Part shown: one piece after another, positions 44,501 to 57,900 of the stretch
Layout of the letters: each line of letters starts with the position of its first letter
How positions within the stretch are numbered: position 1 is the stretch's first letter
Assembly (NCBI GenBank): GCA_008828725.1
Contig: MEHQ01001983.1
Span: forward strand, 42,122-106,121
DNA: 64,000 nucleotides
From: Saccharina japonica
Taxonomy: Eukaryota > Sar > Phaeophyceae > Laminariales > Laminariaceae
Direction: 5' to 3'
Position numbers and translations under genes: made by a program
Notes under the pieces: generated by a model
Told to the model about the DNA's origin: nothing
The model's input: the letters and a program-made list of their open reading frames with translations, nothing else
Database searches by the model: none

Positions 44501-45048
44501 ACTACTGCTGCTGTACATACGATATATCTACGAAAGCTCGTGCGTACCCGTACGTGGAACACGAGAAGTGTGGACAGGGGAGAGTCAACTATGCTAGGAG
44601 TAGCCGTTCGACTGGCGGCAACTATGCTAGGAGTAGACATACGACGGGCACCGAGCGGCTGATCCTCCCTCACTGAAGCAGGTGAGGGGTGAGGGGTTGA
44701 CTAATTACTGTGTTCGTGCGTTTACCATATTTTAAGCTCACCTATTGTAGATTGCCAGCATGTGGATGTCGTGCCGGGCATTGCGTTGTCTACTACTGAT
44801 GTCGTGCCGGGCATTGCATTCTTACTGCATCACAATTCAGTATTGATATTAGTAGTAGTAGTAGTAGTAGCGATAGTAGTAGTACTGTAGTAGCAGAAGT
44901 AGTAGTAGTAGAAGTAGCAGTAGTAGTGGTAGCGGTAGTAGTAGTAGTAGTAGTAGTAGCAGTAGAACTAGAAGCAGTAGTAGTAGTAGTAGCGGTAGTA
45001 GTAGTAGTAGTAGTAGAACTAGAAGCAGTAGTAGTAGTAGTAGTAGCG

Positions 45049-45083
<35 letters not shown>

Positions 45084-45094
45084 CGTAGTAGTAT

Positions 45095-45125
<31 letters not shown>

Positions 45126-48100
45126 CGTAGTAGTAGTACTAGTAGGAGTAGTAGTAGTAGTAGTAGTAGCAGCAGTAGCAATAGCAGTAGCAGTAGCAGT
45201 AGCAGTAGCAGTAGCAGTAGCAGTAGCAGTAGCAGTAGTAGTAGTGGTGGTAGTAGTAGTAGTAGTAGGTTCACACAGAGAGGCCCTAACGTTTTATATA
45301 TAGTAGCAGCATTTATCTGCCTTGATTTTGTGACCACAGAGTGCTACCAGGTAGAGTGTATCCCTCTAAGATTGAAGATTGGCACGGGACCTGGATGTGC
45401 TGGGCGACGGCTGGAGATGACCAGGAAATAATGTTATGTGTAAAACGTGCATAATACTACTACTACTCTGTAACAAAAGGTTGAAATATTGGACCACCTA
45501 GTAAGGAAATCAAGGTGTTGCACTGCTATAAGTACGTCAGCTGGGTGTGTGCCTTATAATATTCTCGTGCGTCAGTATCGAATCAGTCAGTGCAGGGTTC
45601 TGATGTCATACCGGTAGTTTTTTTTTTATATCTTTCGAATTAAATTGTCATTATCGTTTTCTGAGTCATGGGGGAGAGAGATTCCTCCCTCGGCCAGATG
45701 CCTGTATCGCAGCCTGCTGCAACCCCCCAAGTATCTCGACCACCCAATGTAACCGTCTTTCTCCCTCTACTATAATGTCGGCCAGATCTCAAACTACTAG
45801 TATTACGGCCTACAGTTGTCTCGGATGACCAAGGGGAACGGACGAATTGGGAAACGTTCCAACTGCGTTACCGGGCACGTTTCCTCGGCGTCAGCGCCCC
45901 CCCAGTAAGAGCACACGCGTAGTAAGCGTTCGGACGCCGAACGTACGCATGCGCGACCAGTGAGGGGTGTACGGTCAACGACGGTATAAATACGTATACG
46001 TTTTAAACGACAACAAAACAGCTCGCTTTTCGATTTCTGCCCTTCAAAGTAATATAGAGGCTCGATAGGAAGGGAGGCTCACACAACGACAAAAATAGGA
46101 AATCCAGGCTGAGCCCAGATTCCTGTTTCTTATTAGTTGTCCTGTACTGCTGTATACACCAGCAGTGGGGACCCCTGGTGGTAATGATAATGCTCCCCCA
46201 CTTGCGACTCCCCCGCCCGGGATTTCAAAATTCAATCACATGACGAAGGGGAGCCTGAGTAAAGAGGGAGAGAGAACAGAAGGGCGAAGATAATCAATGG
46301 GGGTAATCTCTACCTCAATCAGACAATCAATGCTCCTGTTGCTTGTTGTACCCTGCTATCCAACTGTACGGCTGTTTTCTTCCGTTTTTCCGACGTACTG
46401 AAGTTCTCCTTGTACTGCTTTGTCCTGTTACCATTGCTTATTGTGCTTGCCGGGCATACAGTAACGTGGGCCTATCAGACGTGGGAAGGTTTAGGTTGGA
46501 ACCCGGAACGTACGTTCTGAAGCTTGAAGTACTAACTACAGAAGAGGCATTGACAATATCGAATACAAGTTGAACATGCTTGAATAGGACAAGAGCAGGT
46601 GTCCAAGCACATGGCATATGCGTAAACGATATCCTGATTTCGATGTACCAACGCACCAGTTTTCATTTTATACCGTATGATACATCCATAGCAGCGCACA
46701 AATCAACGAATCCACACTTCTAATACCCCAAGTAATCACTGTAAGACACATATATATATATATATATATATATTAATTTTGTTATGAGTTTCCGTATGTA
46801 CATCAATTTTCAAATCGCCCGGAAGCCTCACCTCTCTGCACGTGTTTTGTTTGTTTTTCTCATTCTGACCTTGGTATGGAAAGCAGGTCGTTTTATCCTA
46901 TTTTTAGAGCGCTCCAGAGTTTACTCGCGATACCATTGCTACACAACAAGTGGAATGGTTCACGTAGAGTGGGTAGACTCTCTGATGAAAGTATTCCCGT
47001 CCGTCTGCTGTGCAGTGTACAATATATATTTAACGAATGGTATACAGTAGTTAGTTACTCGGTAGTGTTTACAACATCTTATTATTCCATTTGCCATCTG
47101 ACACTGTGCCGCTCTTATTTCAGTCATACCATTCACATACACCTATCACAATCAATCATCAATCATCCCTGAATACTAGACAAACGTATACTATACCAAT
47201 AATATTAATAATGCCGTCCCCCTTTTGAATGGCTTTATACCGACTCCTCGCCAAGATTCCACCAACCAAAGCTGCAAGGGTGACATGTACTTATGCATTT
47301 CGATCAAATATTTGTTCCCTTTCTTTATGGAAAGATCGACGTACACAGACAGTCAGTGTGGTATTGTTGCTAAACAAAACACAAAAACGCTAACGATGGT
47401 AGACATGCCCATCGCCGACACCCACAAAACATGAACAATCCATCGGCAAACATACGCCATATATGGGCGTACGAAGCATCAAGAACGGGCGTACACAGTC
47501 ATGTCTACCCTCGGATCGTCATACTATTCATAGATTATGACTACTGTCAGGCGAGGCAAGCACATTTTATCGTGATTGCGTTTTTGTCCAGAGTTAGACT
47601 TCAGTTTCTTGGCCTGGAGTAAACGTCACGGTACTCTGTCGCACGGCTAAGTCCGCTCTCCCTGCCCGCCCCCCCTCCAATTCATTCGGAGCTTCCCCCC
47701 ATCGCAAGTCTTCCCTACAAGCTGTTTTTGGTAGAAAGGCAACTAATTTTTCATGCAATTCGCGCAACACGTCACGGCCGGACGCGTGCTACGATAGAGG
47801 CAGCACGTTTAACCCGCAACTATTTTTTAGAATAACGGGGTTCTTGACCCAATATCTTCGGGAATTTTTGTTTTATTTACCTAACTAAGGCCACGGGGTC
47901 TTTGATCGGGTGGCACTTTTAGTGTTTGACCAAAACAAGGTTTCGGTGTAGGCATAGAGGGCCTTAAGGGGCCCCTTCGGTCATGATGAAACACGAGTCT
48001 TCCATCGTTGAAAAATATTTGTTTTTTCGTTTTTTTTACAGCAGCGATACTATTTCTGGTATAGTAACACCATATCAGTACTCCTTACGGAAAACGGCAT

Positions 48101-51100
48101 AGCTCCAGTTCTAATGCTCAGGTTTTCGCCCATCGAGTATTTGCAAAGAGCCTTGACCATAGTCAACATTTGTGTCTCGGGAGGCATATCGATCAGACGC
48201 CTTAGTCGTCACGAAAAGAACCTCTAAAGAGGCACTTTTCCTTAAGGATTAGTGCCTCTTTAGAGACACTTTTCGTGACGACCAAGGCGTCTGATCGATA
48301 TGCCTCTTGATCAGTGTTGTGAACCGAAAATGAAAATGGACTCGGTCGGTTTTTCGGTTTCTCGCCGAAAAGTCGGTCGGTTTCGGTCGTTTTTTTTTAT
48401 AAAACCGAAAAAAAAACGAAACCGAAACCGAAAATTTTCGGTCGGTTTTTCGGTCGGCTTCCCTACTAAACTAGCCAATTGGTCTACATTTCGAAGGGTT
48501 CGGTGCGCATGTGTTGGCACAATGTGACGGTATGGTGTCAAGTGGCCCTCCTGCAGTACCTGCGTCTGCTGCGCCACACACACGGTACAGGACATGCATA
48601 TTTATAATCTGCAGCCGACAATAGCTACAGGTACAGCAGTTGCTACAATAAAAAAAATAGTAGGAGAACGAGGGCACGATGGCACTGCTGAGGTGCAGTC
48701 TAGATACCATGTATGATGTAATGAAAAATTATAGATACAACTTGCAGCGTACAGCTAACACCGTCAAGAACTTTAGGTTGCTGAAGGGGGGGCTGTGAGT
48801 ACGAATTAATGCGTATTGTAGGCAGAGGGCGATAGTTTACCGGGCGAAGAAGCGCATGAAAACGGACCACCATACGATACACAACACAAGCCAAAAACAA
48901 ACAACCATAATATGGATCACGGCTCGTGAACTCACTGTTCATGGGCGAACGAGTGACGGTGACGGGTCACGGCGACGGGTCACGGACAATCTCAACATGC
49001 AAGGGAACCAATATTGTAACATCAGTGGATTATGAACCTGTCTGTAGTACTGTTGTAGGTAGACTTCTTGAGTCTGCCCACGCCAACAACACCCTCACAC
49101 CCGTCCCCCGTAAACCGGCCTTGTAATTCAACCTGAGGCGCGATACTGCAACTTTCTGTGGAGTGCCAAGTTGCAGAACCCACGGTGTACTCGATGCCAC
49201 CAACGCCCCTTCCCTCAACCCACGGTATCATCGTCCGAGCTCTCCACTTCCACCTCCCCTTTGCCTGCATCCGCCTCTGCCTCCGGCACAAGGTCAGAGT
49301 CAGCACTGCCGCCTGAACCGGACATGGCTATCCTTCGCAATCTCGCGACGCACTGCTGTACCCTGTACCGCTGTACCCCGTGCCCTGTGCGACTGCTGTT
49401 GTTGCGGCTGCTGCGGGCTGTGTGCTCTGTGCTGGGTGCTGTGTGCCTATCAGATGTCCATACATAACGGGGTTTCCATGTAGATATGTAGGCGTTATTG
49501 ACTTAGGGGACGGGGAAAACAAAACCGACCGAAAAAAACCGAGTCGGTTTTTCGGTTTCGTTTTCTTTTACAAACCGAAAAACCGAAAAAAAAAAGTCGG
49601 TTTTCGGTCGGGAAAAACCGAAAAAAACCCGACCGAAAAAACCGACTTTCGGTTATCGGTTCATAACACTGCTCTTGATACACAAATGTTGACCATGGTC
49701 TAGGCTGTTTGCAAATACTCTATGGGCGAAAACCTGAGCATTAGAACTGAAGGTATGCCGTTTTCCGTAAGGAGTACTGATATGGTGTTATTATACCAGA
49801 AATAGTATTGCTGCTGTAAAAAAAACGAAAAAAATATATATTTTCAACGATGGAAGACTCGTGTTTCATCATGACCGAAGGGGCCCCTTAAATAATCACC
49901 CTCAAACACAAATACATTGCACCTCTACCGTAGCATATGCGTCGGCGGTTCCCGATTTTGGTGCAGTGATATCTGCCTGGTTGTTGAAAACACACGTGCT
50001 CCATCCCGGCATTGTTGGTGGTGCGCGGGTCTAGATGGTCATAGGTCTCCGGCCATTCGTGACATGAGTACACCCCCCCCCTCGGCCCGGCGTTGTCCTG
50101 TACGACCGGTGCCGACGGAAGGTATGGTACGGTGGGTATACGCTCGTCTGCTCTGTACACCACTGAAAGGCACACCTTAACGTGTTCGTTTGCTACAGCG
50201 TAAAAACATACTCCGTGGGGCGGTAACATCGCGCAGTAACGCCACGCTTTTCAGGCTTGGCGTCGTACTTCCCTCTTCTATTATTCTCGTTTCGATGTCC
50301 TGCATTCTTAACAAAACCCGCTACGATTCCCGCTCTGGTCATGGTCGACCCGTATGTGCCGTGGAGCGGCGGCCTCATGTTACTGCCCTTTCGTGCCTCC
50401 CTTTGAAAGTGTTTCCTTTGCAATGCCGAGTTTTTTCACGATCCCCACCTACCCTTTTTCTGGACCATTTCGCCTAACTCCTTGTCCCCCTGTTACCTAG
50501 GCAGACGTCACCGTCTTTGTTGAACAAGGTCTCCTCTCCGAGGAGGGCAGCAAAGTCGGCGAACAATATCGTCGGCGATTGTAACGTCGGTCAATCAATA
50601 CCAGGCCGAGACGATGAGATACACCCGGCACACGTACTGAGCAAACGTACGAGCTTCCATTAGTTTCTTCCTGCGACCGGGGCGAGCGAAGGAGACGCCC
50701 GATCTGCGGTGATGACTGAAACGGAAACGGCTCTGCTTCTCAAATGGTTCATGGGCTCAACACATGTCTGGGTGTAGACCAGGGTAGAGGGGCTCGCTAT
50801 GACCTCTTCAGTAGCGAGAGGCCAACGTTAGTCCGGCTTGGTACGTAGAAACCCCGCGTTTGCCTGCAAGCATGGAACATCGCGGGCCGGTGTGCAGCAG
50901 CGAACGTTTGACCAGAAGCAACATGCACCTCAATACCGCGAGGGAAGCGTGATGCGCACCATTACGGCAGGAGGCGCGGGGGAGAGAGATTACGAATGTT
51001 GCTGTTTCGCGGTGGTTTTTCGCGGGGGAGAGAGGTTACGAATGTTGCTTTTTCGTGCTGGTGTAGGACGCAAGAAAAGAGCGAGAAATGTCACGCACAT

Positions 51101-54100
51101 AGACCTTTCTCTCGAAGATATCAAGCTCAGTTTCTCAGACATGCTGGGCGCGAAAGCGAGGAATCAGCGAGTTCGCGGGCACGTGCATGGGAAACGGACT
51201 TGCGCACCGTCATATTCTACCATAAATGTCAGGGATATTCGTTGTATACATTTTATGGCTGGTTGTACCGACCAGATTTATTCACGGCTTCAAATATGCT
51301 CTTGGTTAAGGGGCTACCGGGCTACGGGTTTGCTCGCCCGGAATTTAACGGTACGTTTCCACCAAGTAGTGTTCAACATGATTGGAGAATACACACTCGT
51401 CCCCACTTCTTGCCGTGCCCCGTATTTGACGAAGACCTTTGTTTTTTATTTCGAAATTATTTGTTTCGTTTTCTATTCATTCAATTTGTATATGGTCAGT
51501 CGAAACGTGAATCACCAAGTAGGCATCTACGAGTGAAATTGAATAACATGGAATTCTACAAGAAGTGGTTTGCGCCTTATTTTGCCCTTTGTGCATCTCA
51601 TTTTTCGGGTCTCGTTCAACTGAATGTGGCATGTAAGAAACCACAGTATGTCACTCACACTTGACCCATGTCGTCGACTGCTCCAGAGGCGAGATACACC
51701 ACCCCCAGGAGGCAGGGCCACCGGAACAGCCGCAGCGCTAGCCCCGGCGTCTACTAGTACAGAGCAAACCACCCGCGGCGCCTAAACCAAAAACACAAGG
51801 CCGTCGAGAACGCAGTTTTTTCATCCCTAATTGCCTCCCAAATCACACCAAGCACCGACCAGGCCATGCCTTCTCTCATAAGTTCGATCGCTGTGCCCTT
51901 GTCACGACTGCCCGCGTAAGGCATCGGGGCTGCGCAAGCCACGAAAGACGCCCCCAGAGCGATAGCCTTTTAGCCGATGCTAGTCGAAAAAACCTTCCGC
52001 TGCCCGCGTTTGTAAGGGGAGACCACGGGCCGTAGCTCGCCTGGTTTGCTGCCCATGGGCCTTTCTTGACTCGTGCGGGTTACTCAATGTTTCAGCACGT
52101 AAAATAGCATTTCCTCTCGATAGGAACAAGACGTTGTTTTCAAGAACTTCTATTCGATTTGATTTGTTTTTACTTGTCGCTTACGAGTTTGTTTGGGTCC
52201 TCGTTAATACTGGCCCTCAACTCTCGTACTACGTACGTTTGACAATACATTCATTCATTCATCATAAACCAAGCGATGGTTGCGCTACCAGGTAGGTGTG
52301 CTACGATAGAGACACGCACTTTCAGGCTGAACAGGTTTCCTGATTGATCTGGCTCCTGAACCAAAACTCGTCGGAATGTCATTGTTGTGTAGCGGAACGT
52401 TTCATTTTATTCTTGAGCCAATGATATTCTTCATCGGGTACATACATACCAGGTATTACTTTCAGTTTCGTCCAAAGTCAGGTTTTTGGCTGAGATATAT
52501 GATAAGAGTTCCTCAAGCGATAAACCCGAGGAAACTCATGGTGCACCTCTACCCCGTATAATGCGTCCATAATACTCCTTGGGTTCACCATATTTCCGCT
52601 CTGTCGCCGATATTTTGCTTTGTGTCAGTCGAAGAACTGTGGATCCCACCTGACTCCTTGTCCAGGAAACAAGAGGCCATCGTCAACACCTACTTTGACA
52701 GCGGTAAGCCGTTTTGAAGTCGGACGCGAGCTACGATAGAGGTAGCGCGGTTAGGGCTGGAACGGTTTATCAATGAAAGGTTTCCTTAACTCCAAAATTC
52801 GCCGGAAATTGGATGGATAACGTTTTCGCCGTTACAGTGTTGATTGGATACATACGTGCCCCCATGGGAGTGTTTAATTGTATCGGAATTAAGCTAATAC
52901 TTCTTCTGCATTTCGCTCGTTGGTGGAGATAGATCCTCCAGCGAGCAGTGTCATAACGTGTACCACCCTGGGCGTAAATGTAAGGACCGTTTATACATGA
53001 ATATGAAAACAAAGCGGTACTTATACTTACTCCCAGAGGGGTAGTAATTTGCTCCTCTCGTAGCACAGCGCGTGTTCCCACGGTCGTACGGCCGATGTAC
53101 CCTGGATGCGACAGGCTCACACGGAAGGAAACTACGAAACTACGGTAAAACGCAGCGTTTGGTTGGCTTGCCTTGCCTTTGGTTTCCTTCCGTCCGTGCT
53201 CCGATACGGGTACCCTGTTTTCTGCCTTCTGAGGCAAATACTTATGAATGGCAGGGCCCCCTTTAAAGGAAGAACTACCTATTAAGGCATGCCGTATCTC
53301 TGGAATAATATATGATCTAGTCTCCATTTTTTCCTCAGCGAGTACTCAACAAAATTCAAAACGCCTCACGGCATTGTTTACAAGGGGGTGCACTTACAGT
53401 TTCCTCGAGAGGTCGGGTTTTTGGCTGTGGGGTGTAGAGCCCACCAACAGTGACGAGTCTCAGAAAATAGTTATCGCGCACCTATTGTAGCATGCACGCC
53501 TTTTTCGTCTGAAACCCCAAGGAGCAGCAACAAACCAAGCTCAAGGTTTCCCATCCCTCATGAAGCGTGTATCCAGTTGGACCGTGGTGGCGTTTTTGTA
53601 TTCAATGGGCCCACTCCTGCTGCTGCTGCTGAAAATCAACCCCGTCTTGTCACATGGTTCGTGTCATTTTCGTCAGGCCTCCTATACGCAGTTATCATCG
53701 TGGAGAGCCCCTCGAGCCAAGGCAACGTTCTGACTAAAGATTCATTCGATAGCCTCTGGGCGCTTGACGACCTCGTTCTGTCCATAAAGGTGAGCGCTGC
53801 AAAACACGCCTGCATGGTGTTGAAATGCTACCTCACAGGGGTTGTGCCTTGTTTCCTGGGCCACTCCTATCAGGAGCTCAGCACACCACAGCCCGAAACA
53901 CGACTTCTGGAGAAGTTGGCTTCTCCAACCCGACTTATATTGCGTCTTTCTTTTACGAAGTACATTTCGTCCAACCCCCTCCGAACTTGAACACGTCAGG
54001 TTTGGACCCAGCTACTTGTGCTCGTGCTGCAAAATCCTTCCAGTTGCTTAGTCGCTATAAAAACATAATCCTATCGTATTACGGGAGGGCATAGCAAACA

Positions 54101-54961
54101 CTTGGTAGAACCTACGGTCAGCACTTCAAACCTATATATGTGCACCAATATTTGGTAACAATACTTGCTCCTGTTGACTATATTTTGTTGTATTTTTAGT
54201 AACACAATTTGATCCTATTTGTCATGGTCCCACGGTATGGGGCACTGCTCGATACCACTGCTGTGTTGGAGTGTCGATTTTCTTTTCATGTGTGCTACGG
54301 TAGTCCTGTAATGTACATACTGCCGCTTTGTTAAAGCATCATATAGGTTTCAACCGGTACAGTAAGAGCCATGAACGTCTAGTTATGCTTGAAACATAGC
54401 CCGCTTAAGAGCGCACACATACGCGGAACGACTCGCGACAATAACGAACAGACACCTAGGGAGCGTCCCCGCTCTTAGTAGTAGTGTTTTCGTTGAGAGC
54501 ATGTTGCACCTGCTTGTTGGAGGCGCGTTAGATATGTAACACTTGGATTACCCTCCGAATTCGATCAACTTACATCTGCGCCCCACTCAGACCTTGGGTC
54601 AGGGTTTATTCATGGGATTCACCGTCCTCTCCTTTTGATAATGTATAAAGGATGGGTCTTATTATAATCTTGCTGTCACGTTCATGGGTAATGTCGTTTT
54701 TTGTTTCGCGCCTGTGCCACACTTGTAGACGGACGGAGGCAACACCTTTGCTGATCTGTGTGTTCCGACCGCGATAGACGGCATTACGTGCGAGCAGCCG
54801 TCACGCGGCGTCACGCGCTTCTGGGGAAACAACCATACGGCTTATCAGGTACCTATCGTGCTTCGTGGTTGGTTGGTGAGTTGGTTGCGTGATTGGTTAC
54901 TTGATGTGACTTGATGCATTGAATGGTTGATTAATGGCTGGATTGGTTGATTGATTGATTG

Positions 54962-54996
<35 letters not shown>

Positions 54997-57900
54997 CATT
55001 GATTGATTGATTGATGGAGTGCTGGGCTGATTGATTGATTGATTGATTGATTGAATGATTGGTTGGTTAATTAATCATTCGATTGGTCGACTGATTGGTA
55101 TTATATATATTGTGCAATCTCTCCACAAGGATTCGTTTACGCCCACGTAGTGCAAGGGGGTCCCGGACACCTTTGCTTGGAACGCGAAACAACCACACAC
55201 CGTCCACATAGCCTGTAGACTGGTGCTACGGTAGGGGGGGGTAGCCTGATTTTCACTACCACGTTTACTCCACTCGGGCGAGTGGCTCTGTACCTCGCTC
55301 AAAGCTGGACGCAGGAATATTTTTTTTTGTCGCAGAGTACTGGTAGCAAGCATACCATGGTGGTGCATATCTCGAAAACGCAAAGCGTTAAAACTTAAAT
55401 AATCGCGAAGAAATATGGTGGTCACTCGGCGGAGTAGCTCTCATCCGCTGAAAAAATTGGACTTAAAAGCGACCCCCCTACCGTAGCACCAGTCTGTAGA
55501 CAAATAAATACGACGAAACCCTTCAATGCAACCTTGGGCAGGGAAAACACCAACTCAACTTCTACCAAACGCGGGCAAAAGCATCACGCCGTGTAATGTT
55601 TAACGTTACAAACGGTGCTTAGCGCGTATGCCGTTCGCCCATATTGTCCGTTAGGAACCCAAAGAAGGAGGCCGAAGTCCGCTCGTGTCGCACAAACCAG
55701 TGTTTCGTTTCCTCTGATTCCATTCGTCTCCTTATATTACTCCGACGTTTGTCACGGAGTTGTTAAACTAGGGCTCCTTTGATGCCGCCGAGGACGTTTT
55801 GTAAATTTGGAGACCCCACGGAGGCAACCCGCAGCCCAGCGCCATCACTTAACTACACCCACCCCTAACCCCATCATTTTCCGACATTTTGAACTTAGCC
55901 CAGGCCTCCCCTCTCATTCCCAAATCGTTAAAAACTTAAATCAGGCATCCGTTGAGGAAGACGAGGACGTGCTCGCCGCCATCAACGTCGAGGCTTTCCC
56001 AGACGGTGCAACGGTCATCCTGGAGTCAATATTCGGTAACGGCATTACATACGATGCTTCCGGCGGTGTGTCCGCAGCAAAGGCCATGCTCCAGGTGATT
56101 TTATGAGAGAGAGACTCGCACACCGACCGCCTAGCTAATCTTGCCTGCACGCGTTTATCGGTAAGAATGAAGGTTGTGGGAGCTACTCTCCCTGGGTGTG
56201 GTAGATACCCACGATCAACGATGCCGAGCACGAAATTGTAAGGGCGAGGACGTTACCACGCAGGTGATTTCCGGTCGGTGTTCTGTACCCACTTCCCGGG
56301 GGGGGGGGGGGCAAGGCCGCTGCACACAAGCGGGGGCCTGCAAGCCAGGTTACCGTGTTCGTTGCGTGGTTTTCTCGTTAGCCGGGCGATCCTTATGGGC
56401 AGCGATATTGACGAGAAGCGATTCGGTGTTTGTTGGAACGGTATGGGGTTGAATATTCGATTCATTTAACCGAAAGGGTAACACGGTTTGGACAGATATG
56501 TCCGGACTTGCTGCAAGTAATTTAATATGTTATGATAGGCTGACCTCCCGAAGCGAGCAAAAACTTCCGATTACTACTAACACATTTGATTTACTGCTTA
56601 GCGATACCGTGTCTCTCTTGCGTCGGAAAAAATTATTGTCTTTAGATGATAGGAATTAAATAACTCGCGCACCTCTAATCATGACCCCCCTCTTTGTGTC
56701 AACCAATGAATGCCTACGCATCACAACCGATGTACCAAATCAACTACTACTTCGTATTGACATAAGAGACTTGATGGGGAGGCGTTCATGCCATAGGGTG
56801 GCGTTCACCAAACGCGCTGATATAGGCGTCGGTGTTGATGTGACCCACACACAAATAGCTAGCTAGATATAAATGCAGAACGCGCACCCGATTATACCCA
56901 ACGAAGGCCCTGAGTTCGATTATCGTAGGCGTTATGTTCACCGTTTTCGGCATGCGCGCTGGAGATGGTATACTTACGAATACTACGGTAGAGATGCACC
57001 GTGCATTTTCTGAAGGTCGTCACTCGGAGAGCTCTGTAGTTCACTCAAAAACTGATATAAGAGGGGGGGGGGATAGTGCTAACCGAGGGACAGTACCATG
57101 GCCTAACGAAACAACGAAACAATTCGCTACACAAAAATGACAGCATTCCGACGATTTTGGGTTAAGGAGCCCCTTCAGTCGGAAACGTTTTCAGCCAAAA
57201 CCAAACAAAGGTACAGTAGAGCAATCCCGGTAGGGGTTCCACGTTTTGGCTCCATATTGTCTGACCTTTTGAGCTCCTCACGTGAGTAACCACGGGATAC
57301 TATTGAGTTTTTACTGGTATATTTTGGTTTGGACTACCGCATTGAAAGGTTTGGTCAGGTTGCGCGAACGAATGTGTCCGAAGTCATGTATCGAATGAGG
57401 TATTGAGCTCCTCATGTGAGGAGCTCAGAAAATAATGCTGCGCCCCTACCGTGGGATGAGTCAGTACGTCTATCGTAGCACGGGTCTACGTTTTGGTTTG
57501 GGGCCACTGTAGAGCATGAAACAGTTGCTCGGGTATCGCAGTAAAACGTGTTTCACGTTTTGTCTCGGGAGCTCAGATTGAAGAGGCACCGCCCCTGTAC
57601 CGTGAGTGAGGTCTTTCTCCTCCATCTTACCCGAATACCATACAAAGACCACGCCAGTTCAGGTATCTGGGTAATCCCGTGGCAATCACTTCGTACATAG
57701 ATCATGCAGGTAAGATGCCAATTGGCGGAGGCAACAATACTTGATGTATCTGAAAGGATGCATAGCGATGGCGTTTGGAACTACCCCTACTCTTTCTGTT
57801 CTTGGTTCTCCTGGCTGTCGGATGTGTCGGGACTTGACCGACTGCCCCTCGCGAGGACTCCAGGTTATGCATGCAAACAACGGTCACCTCCTTCTCGCAG

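Larger units (their letters stand above)
47783..49946. mobile_element. Family A MITE copy split by the foldback element
   Basis: Left part begins GCGTGCTACGATAGAGGCAG and breaks at GGCATAGAGGGCC. The right part resumes ATAATCACCCTCAAACAC and closes with ACCTCTACCGTAGCATATGC. Confidence 0.65.
41590..52628 (+). other. Gene 2 intron 1 (11.0 kb)
   Basis: The exons on either side join in phase 1 across a conserved Patched motif (TM1 to EELWIPPDS), so the whole interval is most simply one intron. It contains A, C, F and SINE copies, a 420-bp AGT/AGC array, the foldback element and two overlapping unrecognised open frames at 50838-51664. Confidence 0.7.

Noticed and set aside
44849..45337. Poly-Leu and poly-Val open frames on both strands
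   Set aside because: They are translations of a trinucleotide microsatellite.
50502..50580. Possible extra gene 2 exon reading ADVTVFVEQGLLSEEGSK
   Set aside because: It has a Patched-like feel (VFVEQ) and an upstream AG, but exons 1 and 2 already join in phase across it and no suitable donor follows.
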